Under the pieces are notes generated by a model. The model made no database searches and was not told the origin of the DNA. It saw only the letters and a program-made list of their open reading frames with translations. Made by a program: the position numbers and the translations under genes. 64,000 nt of DNA from G963677325 sp963810555 (GTDB lineage Bacteria; Bacteroidota; Bacteroidia; Bacteroidales; Prolixibacteraceae). Positions 8,794 through 18,728 of the stretch are shown piece after piece; position 1 is the stretch's first letter, and each line of letters starts with the position of its first letter. The stretch covers positions 186,001 to 250,000 of the forward strand of contig CAWENX010000009.1 in the NCBI GenBank assembly GCA_963810555.1, read 5' to 3'.

Positions 8794-9576
8794 ATGAATG
8801 ATAATATAATACAAATTCAGAATCCGGTGCTGTCCATTCGTGATTTATCAGTCACCTATAATAATGAAAATGTTGCTGTAAAAGGAGTATCAGCTGATGT
8901 AAAAAGAAAGGCAATCACCGCAATCATGGGCCCCTCAGGTTGTGGTAAAAGTACACTTTTACGCGCAATAAACCGGATGCATGAATTGTACCCCAACATT
9001 TCAACAAAAGGGAATATCCTGCTTAACGATCAAAACATATATGCCATGTCTACCACAACTTTGCGGCGAAAAATAGGAATGGTCTTTCAGCGGCCCAATC
9101 CCTTCCCTACAATGAGCATCTATGAAAATGTCATTGCTGGATATACATTGAACGGAAATACCTTAAAACGTTCAGAAAAAGATGAGATTGTGGAAACTTC
9201 ACTAAGGGATGTCGGTCTGTTTGACGAGGTGAAAGATTCGTTAAATAAAAAAGGGAATTTTCTGTCCGGAGGACAGCAGCAAAGGCTTTGTGTTGCCCGT
9301 GCACTTGCTTTTAAACCGGATGTGATCCTTATGGACGAGCCGACCTCCGCACTCGATCCTTTAGCCACGGCAAGGATTGAAGATTTACTTGTCGGATTAA
9401 AGGAACATTATTCGATAGTCCTCGTTACACATAATATGTCCCAGGCAGCCCGAATTTCAGATAATGCAATGTTTATGTATCTTGGGGAACTGATTGAATA
9501 TGATAAAACAAAAACAATGTTTACAAATCCAAAGGATTCAAGGACAGAAGGTTATCTAACCGGAAAATTTGGATAA
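8794..9576 (+). CDS. pstB: Phosphate ABC transporter ATPase PstB
   Basis: 260 residues. It shows the Walker A motif GPSGCGKST, Q-loop region MVFQRPNPFPTMSIYENV (characteristic of PstB), signature LSGGQQQRLCVARAL, Walker B VILMDEPTSALDP and the switch His in LVTHNMSQAARISD. It powers phosphate uptake through PstCA at the cytoplasmic face. The gene sits between pstA and phoU in the same operon and looks complete. Confidence 0.96.
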   Translation: MNDNIIQIQNPVLSIRDLSVTYNNENVAVKGVSADVKRKAITAIMGPSGCGKSTLLRAINRMHELYPNISTKGNILLNDQNIYAMSTTTLRRKIGMVFQRPNPFPTMSIYENVIAGYTLNGNTLKRSEKDEIVETSLRDVGLFDEVKDSLNKKGNFLSGGQQQRLCVARALAFKPDVILMDEPTSALDPLATARIEDLLVGLKEHYSIVLVTHNMSQAARISDNAMFMYLGELIEYDKTKTMFTNPKDSRTEGYLTGKFG

Positions 9577-9619
9577 TTCGTAATTCTTAATTAATAATTC
9601 TTAATTCGTAATTAATAAA

Positions 9620-10306
9620 ATGAGTACATTGAAAGAAACTGCCATACAAAACATTACTGACCGTTTCAGCGATTATGCCAATTTAATTCTGCATCAGCTT
9701 TCTATATTGGAAAAGATAATCAGCTCCGGCACTTTGGAAATTTCTGACGAATTGAATAAAGAACTAAATTCAAATGAAGAAAAATCCGATCTTTTTGAAG
9801 TTAAGCTGAGCGACAGAATAACGAATGCAATTGTTCTGCAACAACCTATGGCCTCTGATTTAAGAAAACTAATGGCAAGTTACAGGATTGTAATCAACCT
9901 GGAAAGGATCGGGGATTCAGTGATGAATATGCTGAATTCATTAAAAAGGATCAGGGAGCCGGAACTTTATCACCACCTGAACGATGTCATTTCCAAAATG
10001 TTGTCAATCAGCATCGAAATGGTTCAGAAATCTATCCTCTCTTTTACCAATAATGACAGAGAGTATGCAGTCTGGACTATCAAAAATGATGACATTGTGG
10101 ACAAGATGAATTATAAACTTGTGAACAAGATCATTTCAAAAGGCAAAAAACTTGTGGAAACAGAGGATGTTCTTGTCAGTATTGTTCATTTTTATAGTCT
10201 CATTTCAAATATTGAACGAATTGCAGATCATGCGACAAATATAGCTGAAGCTTCCATTTATGCTTTGGAAGGTAAAGACATCCGTCATAAACACGAAGAA
10301 GAATGA
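9620..10306 (+). CDS. phoU: Phosphate uptake regulator PhoU
   Basis: 228 residues, all-helical, made of two PhoU repeats. Each contains the metal-coordinating E/DxxxD pattern: NLERIGDSVMN around residue 95 and NIERIADHATNIAE around residue 205. PhoU links Pst transporter activity to PhoR and represses the regulon when phosphate is abundant. It follows pstB after about 40 bp of AATTC-repeat DNA and precedes the two-component genes. Confidence 0.95.
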   Translation: MSTLKETAIQNITDRFSDYANLILHQLSILEKIISSGTLEISDELNKELNSNEEKSDLFEVKLSDRITNAIVLQQPMASDLRKLMASYRIVINLERIGDSVMNMLNSLKRIREPELYHHLNDVISKMLSISIEMVQKSILSFTNNDREYAVWTIKNDDIVDKMNYKLVNKIISKGKKLVETEDVLVSIVHFYSLISNIERIADHATNIAEASIYALEGKDIRHKHEEE

Positions 10307-10552
10307 TAGTAGTCTTTAGGCTAAAGTCTGTCAGGCTATTGGTAACGAAAAAAATTATGAGTAGTGCGTTTTATACCGAAAATTCCGGGACCTCTGGCTC
10401 TTTGCTTTTTTAATTCTTTAATTTGAAATTAAAAATTATTTACTTTAGATAAACTGATTACTGAATACTTTCTTATGCCTTTAGTCTATAGACTATAGTC
10501 TTGTTCATAATTCGCATAATTCGTCAATAATTCGTGCTAAATAGTAAACTCT
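10307..10552. other. Intergenic spacer with small palindromes
   Basis: The spacer between phoU and the response regulator. It contains CTTTAG-CTAAAG and TAGTCTATAGACTA palindromes and AATTCG words. There is no T-run terminator and no clear 11-bp TGTAAC array, so I cannot say whether the regulator gene has its own promoter. Confidence 0.4.
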
Positions 10553-11239
10553 ATGAATGAAAATTTTCATATCCTCATTGTTGAAGATGAGGAAGATCTG
10601 AATGAAATTCTGAAGTTTAACCTTGAGAGCGATGGTTACGGAGTGGATTCCGTTTTTTCTGCCGAGGAAGCCTTGCGAAAAGATTTGCCTTCTTATCATC
10701 TTTTAATTCTGGATGTTATGCTGGGTAAAATTTCCGGATTCAGTTTAGCTCAGAGAATAAGAAAAAGTTTAGGACTTGAAACACCGATCATCTTCCTCAC
10801 CGCAAAAAGTACCGAGACCGACATATTAACCGGATTCAATCTCGGGGCAGATGATTATATTACAAAACCATTCTCCATCAGGGAATTGCAGGCAAGGGTC
10901 AAGGCAGTTATCAAACGTTCAAAAATAATACAGCCAAACGAAGAGCCATCTTCTCTGACCATTGGAGATTTAACCATTGATTCTGAAACAAAACGGCTCA
11001 TTATCCGGGATAAGAGAATTGAACTTACAAAGAAAGAATTTGAAATCATTTCGCTTCTGGCAAGATACCCCGGGAGAATATTTTCCCGGGAGGAAATCCT
11101 GAGAAAGATCTGGGAAAGTGATGTTGTTGTCAACGATCGTACAGTTGACGTCAATATCACCCGCCTGCGCAGAAAGATGGAAGATTACGGAAGTTACCTC
11201 CACAATAAGGCTGGTTTTGGATACTTCTTTGAAATATGA
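10553..11239 (+). CDS. phoB: PhoB-like response regulator (OmpR family)
   Basis: 228 residues. An N-terminal receiver domain has the acidic pocket VEDEED, phospho-acceptor Asp near residue 54 (LLILDVMLG), Thr in FLTAKS and Lys in YITKPFS. A C-terminal winged helix (about residues 130-228) has the ELTKKEFEIISLLARYPG, FSREEIL and VDVNITRLRRKM sequences. Its position after pst-phoU and before a PhoR-like kinase argues that it binds the PHO-box-like repeats upstream of the porin and pstS. Confidence 0.88.
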   Translation: MNENFHILIVEDEEDLNEILKFNLESDGYGVDSVFSAEEALRKDLPSYHLLILDVMLGKISGFSLAQRIRKSLGLETPIIFLTAKSTETDILTGFNLGADDYITKPFSIRELQARVKAVIKRSKIIQPNEEPSSLTIGDLTIDSETKRLIIRDKRIELTKKEFEIISLLARYPGRIFSREEILRKIWESDVVVNDRTVDVNITRLRRKMEDYGSYLHNKAGFGYFFEI

Positions 11240-11290
11240 TATATTCATTTCTTAATCACGTTAATCCTTTAATCAAATAAATCAAGGTCT

Positions 11291-13057
11291 ATGTTCGACA
11301 GAAAAACTATAAAGTGGAAATTATTTGTCTATTATTTCCTCCTCTTTGCCGTATTTACCCTTTCCATGATCCTGTTTCAGAACAACAGGGAACATCATTT
11401 CAGAATAGCCCAGTTAACGGGGACATTGAATGAATATACTGACATGACCAATCGTTTTATAGATAATTACCATCTCTATCAGAATAAGGAATACTCCAAG
11501 CTTGATTCACTGAAAAAAATTATCCCTCCTGAAAAAGTCAGGTTGACTGTAATTAACTTCGATGGCAAAGTTCTTTATGATAATACGGTATCTGATTATG
11601 CTCATATGGAGAACCACAAAGAGCGGCCGGAAGTTCAGAAAGCCTTATATGATAATTCCGGCGGAAATTTACGTCATTCTGCTACTACAAAAGAAGATTA
11701 TTATTATTATGCCAAATCATATAATAATTTAATAATCAGAGCCGCAGCTCCTTATAATAATGAAATCAGAAATTTTTTAAATACCGATAAGGTCTATATC
11801 CCGTTTTTCCTGTTCCTCTTTGTCGTTTTCGGTATTTTATTGGCCATAATTGCAGGACGTATCGGTGATTCCATTTCAAAACTGAAAGATTTTACATTGA
11901 AAATCAGAAATGACGAGCCTATCAACCAGGAAACAAAGTTCTCAAATGATGAACTGGGTTTTATCAGCAATGAATTGGTAGAGTTATACGAAAAGTTGCG
12001 GAAAACTAAATCTGAACTGGTGTTGGAAAAAGATAAACTCATCAGTCACCTCTTCGTTCTGAAGGAAGGAATTGCTTTTTTTTCCCCTGAAAAGAAAGTT
12101 ATTCTGAACAATAGTCATTTCATCTTTTACATCAATATCGTTGCCGAAGAAACAACCGTATCCGTCGAAAATATCTTCGAGGTTGAAGAATTCCGTGAAT
12201 TGAATGATTTCATTGACAAAGCTATTTCAAATAAAACCATCCTCCATAACCTTGAACTTCCAAGAATGGAAAGCATGGTAAAGAAAGCAGGTTATCATTT
12301 TTTGATCCAATGTATTGTATTTGCAGACAGAAGTTTTGAAATACTGATATCAGACAAAACATCCCTGATGAAACGAAGCTTAATGAAACAGGAGATTACT
12401 TCAAACATATCGCATGAACTAAAAACTCCGATTGCCTCCGTTAAGGGATATCTGGAAACTTTACTGAATAACCCAAATATTGAACAATCCAAACAACAAT
12501 ACTTCATTGAAAAGGCATTTATTCAATCAGAGCGTCTCACCCAGCTTGTCAATGACATAGCCTTGCTCAATAAAATTGAGGAATACTCTGACTTATACGA
12601 ACGCGAGAAAGTTCCTGTTAAAAAAGCAGTTGATGAAGCAATTGAAAGTTTCAGCGACCAAATTATTCATAAAAATATTCATGTGGATTGTTCGATAGGA
12701 GATGACCTGATTGTCAATGCAAATTATTCTCTTGTATTCTCGGTATTTCGAAACCTGATGGAAAACTCAGTAAATTACGGAGGAGAGAATATTACTATTA
12801 CGATTGCCAAATATCACGAAGACAATATGTTTTATTATTTCTCATTTTCTGATAATGGCCCGGGAGTAGAAGAACCGCACCTGGCACGTATATTTGAGAG
12901 ATTTTACCGTGTCGATTCAGGTCGTTCAAGAAAAAACGGAGGTACAGGCCTTGGACTGGCAATTGTTAAAAATGCCATTCTTAGTTTCAATGGTGAGATT
13001 TCTGTCCGAAACAAAAAAGGCGGCGGACTTGAATTTTTATTCTCTCTCCCAAGATAA
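11291..13057 (+). CDS. phoR: PhoR-like sensor histidine kinase
   Basis: 588 residues. A membrane segment at about 10-27 and a second at about 170-190 flank a periplasmic sensor domain; a HAMP-like linker follows. A PAS-like region comes next, then the HisKA box ISHELKTPIASVKGY with phospho-His at residue 375, and the ATPase motifs NLMENSVNYGG (N box), FSDNGPGVEE (G1) and GGTGLGLAIVKNAI (G2). It is immediately downstream of the PhoB-like regulator. Pho signalling is inferred from the pst-phoU-phoB neighbours; the large periplasmic domain is longer than in E. coli PhoR. Confidence 0.85.
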   Translation: MFDRKTIKWKLFVYYFLLFAVFTLSMILFQNNREHHFRIAQLTGTLNEYTDMTNRFIDNYHLYQNKEYSKLDSLKKIIPPEKVRLTVINFDGKVLYDNTVSDYAHMENHKERPEVQKALYDNSGGNLRHSATTKEDYYYYAKSYNNLIIRAAAPYNNEIRNFLNTDKVYIPFFLFLFVVFGILLAIIAGRIGDSISKLKDFTLKIRNDEPINQETKFSNDELGFISNELVELYEKLRKTKSELVLEKDKLISHLFVLKEGIAFFSPEKKVILNNSHFIFYINIVAEETTVSVENIFEVEEFRELNDFIDKAISNKTILHNLELPRMESMVKKAGYHFLIQCIVFADRSFEILISDKTSLMKRSLMKQEITSNISHELKTPIASVKGYLETLLNNPNIEQSKQQYFIEKAFIQSERLTQLVNDIALLNKIEEYSDLYEREKVPVKKAVDEAIESFSDQIIHKNIHVDCSIGDDLIVNANYSLVFSVFRNLMENSVNYGGENITITIAKYHEDNMFYYFSFSDNGPGVEEPHLARIFERFYRVDSGRSRKNGGTGLGLAIVKNAILSFNGEISVRNKKGGGLEFLFSLPR

Positions 13058-13594
13058 ATTTTGCTGTTCATCTCCTAAACGATTTCCAGGGGGAAGGATA
13101 TGGTGGAATGTGATATTTTATTAGGTCAGGAAATTATCTGCTAACTGATTACCTAACAACAATAAGGGAATCCAATTCACTTCGATCGGAATTCTTAATT
13201 ATCTGTTTTTTGCCTTCCGGATCTCCAACCCTATCTCTCCGATATAATCTTTCTTTATCCAATTAATTCAGGAATTACAGTTCCCGGATTAATTCTGATA
13301 CAACCAATCAAATTTATTTAACACCTATAGCAGTGGATTGTGACAGGTGGGGTACTGATTGAACATGAAAAATCCGTTATTCGAGTAGAGTAAAGCGCAT
13401 TCACCCATTTATTGATCAGGTATCTGTAATTTATTTCAAATCCGATAATCAATAATACACATTAACTGACTCACCAAAAAATGTATTTAACCTTTTTCAT
13501 AGAAAAAAAATAAAATCGAAAATTCTTAAAATATAATAATATAATTGATATTATTTTGTATTTTTATACAACTTAATCCTTTAAAAAAGAATCA
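13058..13594. other. Gene-free AT-rich spacer
   Basis: About 540 bp between the kinase and the TldD-like gene. I see no convincing ORF, RNA gene or strong terminator. The last 100 bp are very A+T rich and may hold the promoter for the TldD-like pair. Confidence 0.4.
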
Positions 13595-15298
13595 ATGAAA
13601 ACTAAACTGATTTTCAAAACCTTTATTTCATTTGCCTGGCTTTTTTTTCTCTCCGGCACTCAAACCGCAATCAGCCAGGACCAGTTGATTGATATTCTGA
13701 GCCAGGAAGCTCAGCGCGAAATCCAAATCCTAAAACAACAGGAAAGCCCGGCTTACTACATCGCTTACCGAGTGGATGATATTTACAGTTACCAGATTTC
13801 CTCCAGTTTTGGTTCCCTGACCAGCTCTCGTGAAAACAAAAGCCGTCGTCTCACTGTCACAGTAAGGGTGGGCAGTCCGCAATTCGATAACTATCACCCG
13901 GTCAGGGGAGCCTCCCAGAACAACCCCTTTATGTTTATGACTTCGGTTGAACTCCCTTTTCCGGAAGAGCCAATTGCTGTTAAGCAGGTTCTGTGGAATG
14001 CTACCAGAGAGGCTTATCATCAGGCGGTTTCCCAATTTTCAAGAGCGAAAGTCAATGACGCAGTCAAAGTGGAACAGGAAGACAAGTCTCAGGATTTCAC
14101 CCTCGAAGAACCCAAAAACTATATAGAACCTCCTTTAAAATCCGAATCTTTTAAAATCGATATTCCCGAATGGGAAAAACGAATTAACGGTTATACCGCG
14201 GTTTCCCTCAGAGATTCGGCTATCTTTAACAGTTCCGGGATATTCTTGTGGCAAATGACCCGTAAATATTATGTCTCCAGCGATGGTGACAAAATAGCAC
14301 AAAACAGAACTGAAGCAAGGGTTCAGTTCAGTGGGATAATCAAGGCAAAAGACGGAATGGAAATGCCTCTGTATGAATCCTTTTTCGCATTCACTCCCAA
14401 AGAACTGCCATCCGACCAAACCATGACCGGCAAAGCAAATACATTGGTGAATAATCTTATCGCCCTGAAAACTGCTCCCGTTGCAGAGCCTTATTCGGGC
14501 CCTGCCATTCTCACGGGTAAAGCCGCGGGAGTCTTCTTCCACGAAATTTTTGGCCACCGCGTAGAGGGACAGCGTCTTAAAAATGAAGATGATGCACAGA
14601 CTTTCAAGAAAAAAGTCAATGAACCGGTGCTTCCTTCAGCCTTATCAGTATACTGTGATCCTCAAAGCCTGACTTACAAGGATATGGAACTGAGCGGCAG
14701 TTATGCCTACGATGACCAGGGATCGAAAGGAGAGCGCGTAAATATAGTAAAAGACGGCATTTTAAAGGATTTCCTTATGTCGCGGACTCCTATTAATAAT
14801 TTTCCCAAATCCAATGGTCATGGAAGGGCAATGTCCGGATTGCAGCCTGTTGCAAGACAATCCAATCTGATCGTAGAAACTTCCCAGCCAAAGACTTACC
14901 AGGAATTGCGTGAAGAATTAATCAGGCTTGTAAAGGAACAAAACAAGCCCTATGGTTATCTCTTCGACGAAGTGGTAGGTGGTTTTACCATGACCGGCAG
15001 ATATATTCCCAATGCTTTCAATGTAACGCCTGTGCTGGTATTCAGAATTTTTACTGATGGGAGGCCTGATGAAATTGTGAGGGGTGTTGATCTGGTGGGT
15101 ACCCCGCTTGCAATCTTCTCCCAGATTGACGAGGCAGGAGGAAAAACGGAAATATTTAACGGATATTGTGGAGCAGAATCCGGAGCTGTTCCAGTAGCCT
15201 GCGTCTCACCTATGGTAGTTGTCAAAATTATCGAGACCCAGAAGAAACAAAAATCCCAGGAGCGGCCTTTGATTCTCCCCCGTCCCGACAGTAACTAA
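13595..15298 (+). CDS. Secreted TldD/PmbA-family metalloprotease
   Basis: 567 residues with an N-terminal signal peptide (ends near TAISQD). The TldD metal site is present as FFHEIFGHRVEGQR, with HExxxH at residues 316-320, preceded by the usual YSGPAILTGKAAG segment. The glycine-rich C-terminal half (MSRTPINNFPKSNGHGR, GGFTMTGRY) also matches TldD. Cytoplasmic TldD/TldE cleave peptides such as microcin B17 precursor and CcdA; secreted Bacteroidota versions have no defined substrate that I know of. It is followed after 17 bp by a paralogue lacking the metal site, suggesting a TldD/TldE-like heteromer. Confidence 0.85.
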   Translation: MKTKLIFKTFISFAWLFFLSGTQTAISQDQLIDILSQEAQREIQILKQQESPAYYIAYRVDDIYSYQISSSFGSLTSSRENKSRRLTVTVRVGSPQFDNYHPVRGASQNNPFMFMTSVELPFPEEPIAVKQVLWNATREAYHQAVSQFSRAKVNDAVKVEQEDKSQDFTLEEPKNYIEPPLKSESFKIDIPEWEKRINGYTAVSLRDSAIFNSSGIFLWQMTRKYYVSSDGDKIAQNRTEARVQFSGIIKAKDGMEMPLYESFFAFTPKELPSDQTMTGKANTLVNNLIALKTAPVAEPYSGPAILTGKAAGVFFHEIFGHRVEGQRLKNEDDAQTFKKKVNEPVLPSALSVYCDPQSLTYKDMELSGSYAYDDQGSKGERVNIVKDGILKDFLMSRTPINNFPKSNGHGRAMSGLQPVARQSNLIVETSQPKTYQELREELIRLVKEQNKPYGYLFDEVVGGFTMTGRYIPNAFNVTPVLVFRIFTDGRPDEIVRGVDLVGTPLAIFSQIDEAGGKTEIFNGYCGAESGAVPVACVSPMVVVKIIETQKKQKSQERPLILPRPDSN

Positions 15299-15315
15299 TC
15301 TAAAATTTGAAAATT

Positions 15316-17076
15316 ATGAAACTTGTTATAAAACACATTGTAATAATTGCAATCCTGACACTGAATTGCAATTTTATCCTGAAGGCACAAAAAGGTTCTG
15401 ATGCTGTTATATTTAAAGCCATGGACGATGAATTGAACCGCAACCTCTCCAATCTTTCCATTGAGCAGTTCAATCCCCCGTTTTTTATTTCCTATCAGTT
15501 AAGCGATGTTCAATCTCTCTTCGTTAAGGCAACATTGGGAGCCTTGATCTCTTCGGTTGAATTTCCCGCAAGAATGCTCTCAGAAAGACTTATGGTCGGA
15601 GATTATTCCCTGAATGACGAAAATTTTGTTTCAGGGAGCCCGGGTGTTTCAACAAGCAGCAGTGGCAGCCTGCCATTGCCCCTTAAAAACGATTATGACG
15701 GCATCAGAAGAGCATTTTGGATTGCCAGCGATCAGATGTACAAACGAGCTGTTGAGAACTATAGTCAGAAACTTACGGCCCTTAAACAACAAAATAAATC
15801 GGATGAAGAGAAACTTGATGATTATTCAAGGATCACCCCCGTAGAAATGATTGAGAAAGCAACACCGGTCAAGTATGACAAAGCAAAGTGGGAGACTTTC
15901 GTTAAAGATATCTCATCAGTTTTCAAATCTTCACCTCATATAAGCAGTTCCTCAGTATACCTGATCCTGGGAAATGCCCGGGTTTATATGATATCAAATG
16001 AAAAGACAAAGCTTAAAATCCCGATCTCTGTAGCAATGCTCATAATCAATGCCGGTTGTTTGGCCGAAGATGGTGAAGCATTGAACGACCAGCTCATTTA
16101 CAATATGTTGGATCCTGAACAGCTTCCACAGGGAGATAAAATCAAACAGGATATTAATCAAATGGCAGAAAATCTATTGGCCTTGAGTAAAGCAGAACCC
16201 ATAAAAGATTCTTACTCAGGACCCGTGATATTTGAAGGTGAAGCAGTTGCCGAGTTGTGTTCCCAGAAATTATTCAGGGGAAATGGTCTGATAGCCTACA
16301 GAGAACCGGTTTATGCAATTGAACGTCCCAATATGGGTAGTGTGAACAGGCTTGATGACCGCATCAACCAGAAAATATTTTCGGAAAATCTGACCATAAC
16401 GGAAACTCCTAAGGTGAAATCTTTTAACAACATTCCGCTTATTGGCTCTTTCAATGTTGATGCAGAGGGAGTTATTCCAAAAGATGAATTGATCCTTGTT
16501 GACAAGGGATTTTTAAGGAACTTGTTGAATGACCGTATCCCTTCCGGAAAAATCAAAGAATCAAATGGTCACCGACGTTTCGCATTTGCAGGCGCTTCTG
16601 TAGGTTATATGAAAGCTCCGGGCATAATCAATATCTCTTACAACAATGGTCAATCCGCCTCAGAAATTCGAAAAGCAACTTTAAAAGAAGCTCAGAATAA
16701 TGGGCTTGATTACATCTACCTTATTCGCAAGCTTGAGGTTACGAATCCGGGCCAGGTCCGTTCGATGGCCTCCATGATGGCAGGAAGGAGTCTGGCAGTT
16801 TCAAAACCAATAGGTGTTTACAGAATAATGGTAAAGACGGGTGAGGAACAATTGGTAAGATCGGCTGTGGTCAGTGAATTCCAGTTAAGCAAATTTAAGG
16901 ATATCTTTCTTGGGAGTAATGAACAGACTGTTTATAACACTATGTTCAGTTCGGCGGTTCCTGTATCCTATATCACTCCGCAGGTTTTGGTTTTCAATGA
17001 TATCGGTATCGAAAAAGATAAGAATCCAAAACAGAAATTGCCCCCTGTAGCCAATCCGTTACTTTCACAGGAATAA
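15316..17076 (+). CDS. Secreted TldE/PmbA-like partner lacking the HExxxH motif
   Basis: 586 residues from the ATG at 15316; an upstream in-frame TTG at 15307 is less likely. A signal peptide is present. Overall order matches the preceding TldD-like protein (YSGPVIFEGEAVAEL, DRIPSGKIKESNGHRR), but the metal-site segment reads AELCSQKLFRGNG, so both His and the Glu are missing. In TldD/TldE complexes the TldE subunit likewise lacks the metal ligands. The tight spacing with the upstream gene suggests one operon and one complex, here exported to the periplasm. Confidence 0.78.
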   Translation: MKLVIKHIVIIAILTLNCNFILKAQKGSDAVIFKAMDDELNRNLSNLSIEQFNPPFFISYQLSDVQSLFVKATLGALISSVEFPARMLSERLMVGDYSLNDENFVSGSPGVSTSSSGSLPLPLKNDYDGIRRAFWIASDQMYKRAVENYSQKLTALKQQNKSDEEKLDDYSRITPVEMIEKATPVKYDKAKWETFVKDISSVFKSSPHISSSSVYLILGNARVYMISNEKTKLKIPISVAMLIINAGCLAEDGEALNDQLIYNMLDPEQLPQGDKIKQDINQMAENLLALSKAEPIKDSYSGPVIFEGEAVAELCSQKLFRGNGLIAYREPVYAIERPNMGSVNRLDDRINQKIFSENLTITETPKVKSFNNIPLIGSFNVDAEGVIPKDELILVDKGFLRNLLNDRIPSGKIKESNGHRRFAFAGASVGYMKAPGIINISYNNGQSASEIRKATLKEAQNNGLDYIYLIRKLEVTNPGQVRSMASMMAGRSLAVSKPIGVYRIMVKTGEEQLVRSAVVSEFQLSKFKDIFLGSNEQTVYNTMFSSAVPVSYITPQVLVFNDIGIEKDKNPKQKLPPVANPLLSQE

Positions 17077-17094
17077 AAAAGATTTAGGATTAAG

Positions 17095-17196
17095 GAAAAA
17101 GAAGATGAGAGTGTGGGAAGATAAGAAAGTGTCCCGATAGTTATCGGGATCACATTTTCCTGCATTCTCATATTCACACCTTCCCGATTTCTCTCC
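17095..17196. repeat. Nested inverted repeat around CCCGATAGTTATCGGG
   Basis: A purine-rich left arm (GAAGATGAGAGTGTGGGAAG and following) and a pyrimidine-rich right arm (CATTCTCATATTCACACC and following) enclose the hairpin CCCGATAGTTATCGGG at 17133-17148. The same purine/pyrimidine theme occurs at 5624-5764 and 18729-18843. The following 17200-17310 is filled with TTCTTAATT words. Confidence 0.6.
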
Positions 17197-17334
17197 TGAA
17201 ATTTTAATTCTTAATTTTCCTAAAGCCTATAGCCTGATCTTAATTCTTAATTCTTAATTGTTAATTCTTAATTGTTACGAGTCTAACAGCCTAATGGTCT
17301 AAATTCTTAATTTTGCAGCATTGAAATTTATGGA

Positions 17335-18666
17335 ATGGACTATAAGGATAAAACAGTTGCATTCAGTACATTGGGCTGTAAACTAAATTTCTCTGAGACA
17401 TCGATGATTGCACGGTCTTTTACCGATAAGGGATTTAAAAGAGTCGATTTTAAAGAGAAAGCGGATATTTATGTAGTTAATACCTGTTCTGTTACCGATA
17501 CGGCAGATAAAAAAAGCAGGGCGGTTATACGTCAGCTGATAAGAAAAAATCCGGCCGCTTTTATCGTAGTCACAGGATGTTATGCCCAATTAAATCCCGG
17601 CGAGGCAGGATCAATTGAGGGTGTCGATCTTGTAATCGGTTCAAACGACAAATTCAACATACATGATTATCTTGAAAATCTTGAGAAACACTCTCAAAGT
17701 GAACTGCATACCTGTTCTTTCAAAGATATTTCTCAATTTCAGCACGCTTATTCATTCGGGGACCGTACCCGAAGCTTTTTAAAGGTGCAGGACGGGTGCA
17801 ATTACTTTTGCACCTATTGTACTATACCTATTGCGCGGGGAAAAAGCAGAAATCCATCCATTGCCAGTCTTGTGGAAGAAGCCAAAAAGGTTTCTGATCA
17901 GGGAATAAAGGAAATCTGCCTTACCGGTGTGAACATCGGAGATTTCGGTCACAGCACAGGCGAATCATTCCTTGAACTCTTAAAAGCCCTTGACGATGTG
18001 GAAACCATCGGACGAATCCGTGTCGGATCAGTTGAACCCAATCTCCTGACTGATGACATTATCTCATTTATAGCTTCATCAAGACGCATTGCCCCTCACT
18101 TTCATATTCCCCTCCAATCTGGCACTGATCAGGTCTTAAAACTGATGAAAAGGCGTTACAATACAGCTCTTTTTGTCCAAAGGATTGCAAAGATAAAGGA
18201 CCTTCTTCCCTATGCCTTTATCGGAGTGGATGTAATTGCAGGAATGAATGGCGAAACAGATGAATTGTTCCATAAAACCTTTGAATTCCTCGAAAGCCTC
18301 GATGTTTCGGAGCTTCATGTTTTCCCTTTTTCCGAAAGAAAAGATACCAGGGCATTACAGATCAGCGGCACTATTCCTGTCGGGGAGCGCAGGCGGCGTG
18401 CCCAGGTATTGATAGGATTGTCAGAAAGGAAATTGCATGAATTCTATCATAAAAACGCTGGCCGTAAGGCTACCGTTCTTTTTGAAACCTTCAACCCTCA
18501 AGGTTTTAAAAACCTTGAGGGTTTCGGAAAGATTGAGGGATGGACGGAAAATTACATCAGGGTTGAAATCCCTCACAAAACCGGATTGTCAAATCAGTTC
18601 CGGTCCGTTATCCTGAAAGGAATAAACAGCAACGGAAGTATGAACGTTACTTTCAGTGATCAGTGA
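17335..18666 (+). CDS. mtaB: tRNA t6A37 methylthiotransferase MtaB
   Basis: 443 residues. The N-terminal UPF0004 domain has three cluster cysteines (C15 in TLGCKLNF, C51 in NTCSVTDTAD, C82 in VTGCYAQ). The radical-SAM domain has CNYFCTYC (C155, C159, C162) and LTGVNIGDFG, and a short TRAM-like C-terminus follows. The TLGCKxNxxE start and VNTCSVT motif separate MtaB from MiaB and RimO. It adds a methylthio group to t6A at position 37 of ANN-decoding tRNAs. A 31-bp near-perfect palindrome (18493-18523) is embedded in frame near residues 387-397. Confidence 0.92.
   Translation: MDYKDKTVAFSTLGCKLNFSETSMIARSFTDKGFKRVDFKEKADIYVVNTCSVTDTADKKSRAVIRQLIRKNPAAFIVVTGCYAQLNPGEAGSIEGVDLVIGSNDKFNIHDYLENLEKHSQSELHTCSFKDISQFQHAYSFGDRTRSFLKVQDGCNYFCTYCTIPIARGKSRNPSIASLVEEAKKVSDQGIKEICLTGVNIGDFGHSTGESFLELLKALDDVETIGRIRVGSVEPNLLTDDIISFIASSRRIAPHFHIPLQSGTDQVLKLMKRRYNTALFVQRIAKIKDLLPYAFIGVDVIAGMNGETDELFHKTFEFLESLDVSELHVFPFSERKDTRALQISGTIPVGERRRRAQVLIGLSERKLHEFYHKNAGRKATVLFETFNPQGFKNLEGFGKIEGWTENYIRVEIPHKTGLSNQFRSVILKGINSNGSMNVTFSDQ
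18493..18523. repeat. Palindromic repeat inserted in frame in mtaB
   Basis: AACCCTCAAGGTTTT (18493-18507) and AAAACCTTGAGGGTT (18509-18523) form a perfect 15-bp stem with a single-base centre, inside the mtaB reading frame. It encodes roughly N-P-Q-G-F-K-N-L-E-G-F. The self-complementarity is far beyond what coding needs. Confidence 0.85.
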
Positions 18667-18728
18667 TCAATCTTCAATCCCGAAGTTTCGGGAATATTCA
18701 ATGGGTCAGATCAATAATCAGTACTAAG

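Noticed and set aside
15307..15315. Upstream TTG start for the second TldD-like protein
   Set aside because: The ATG at 15316 begins directly with a normal signal peptide.
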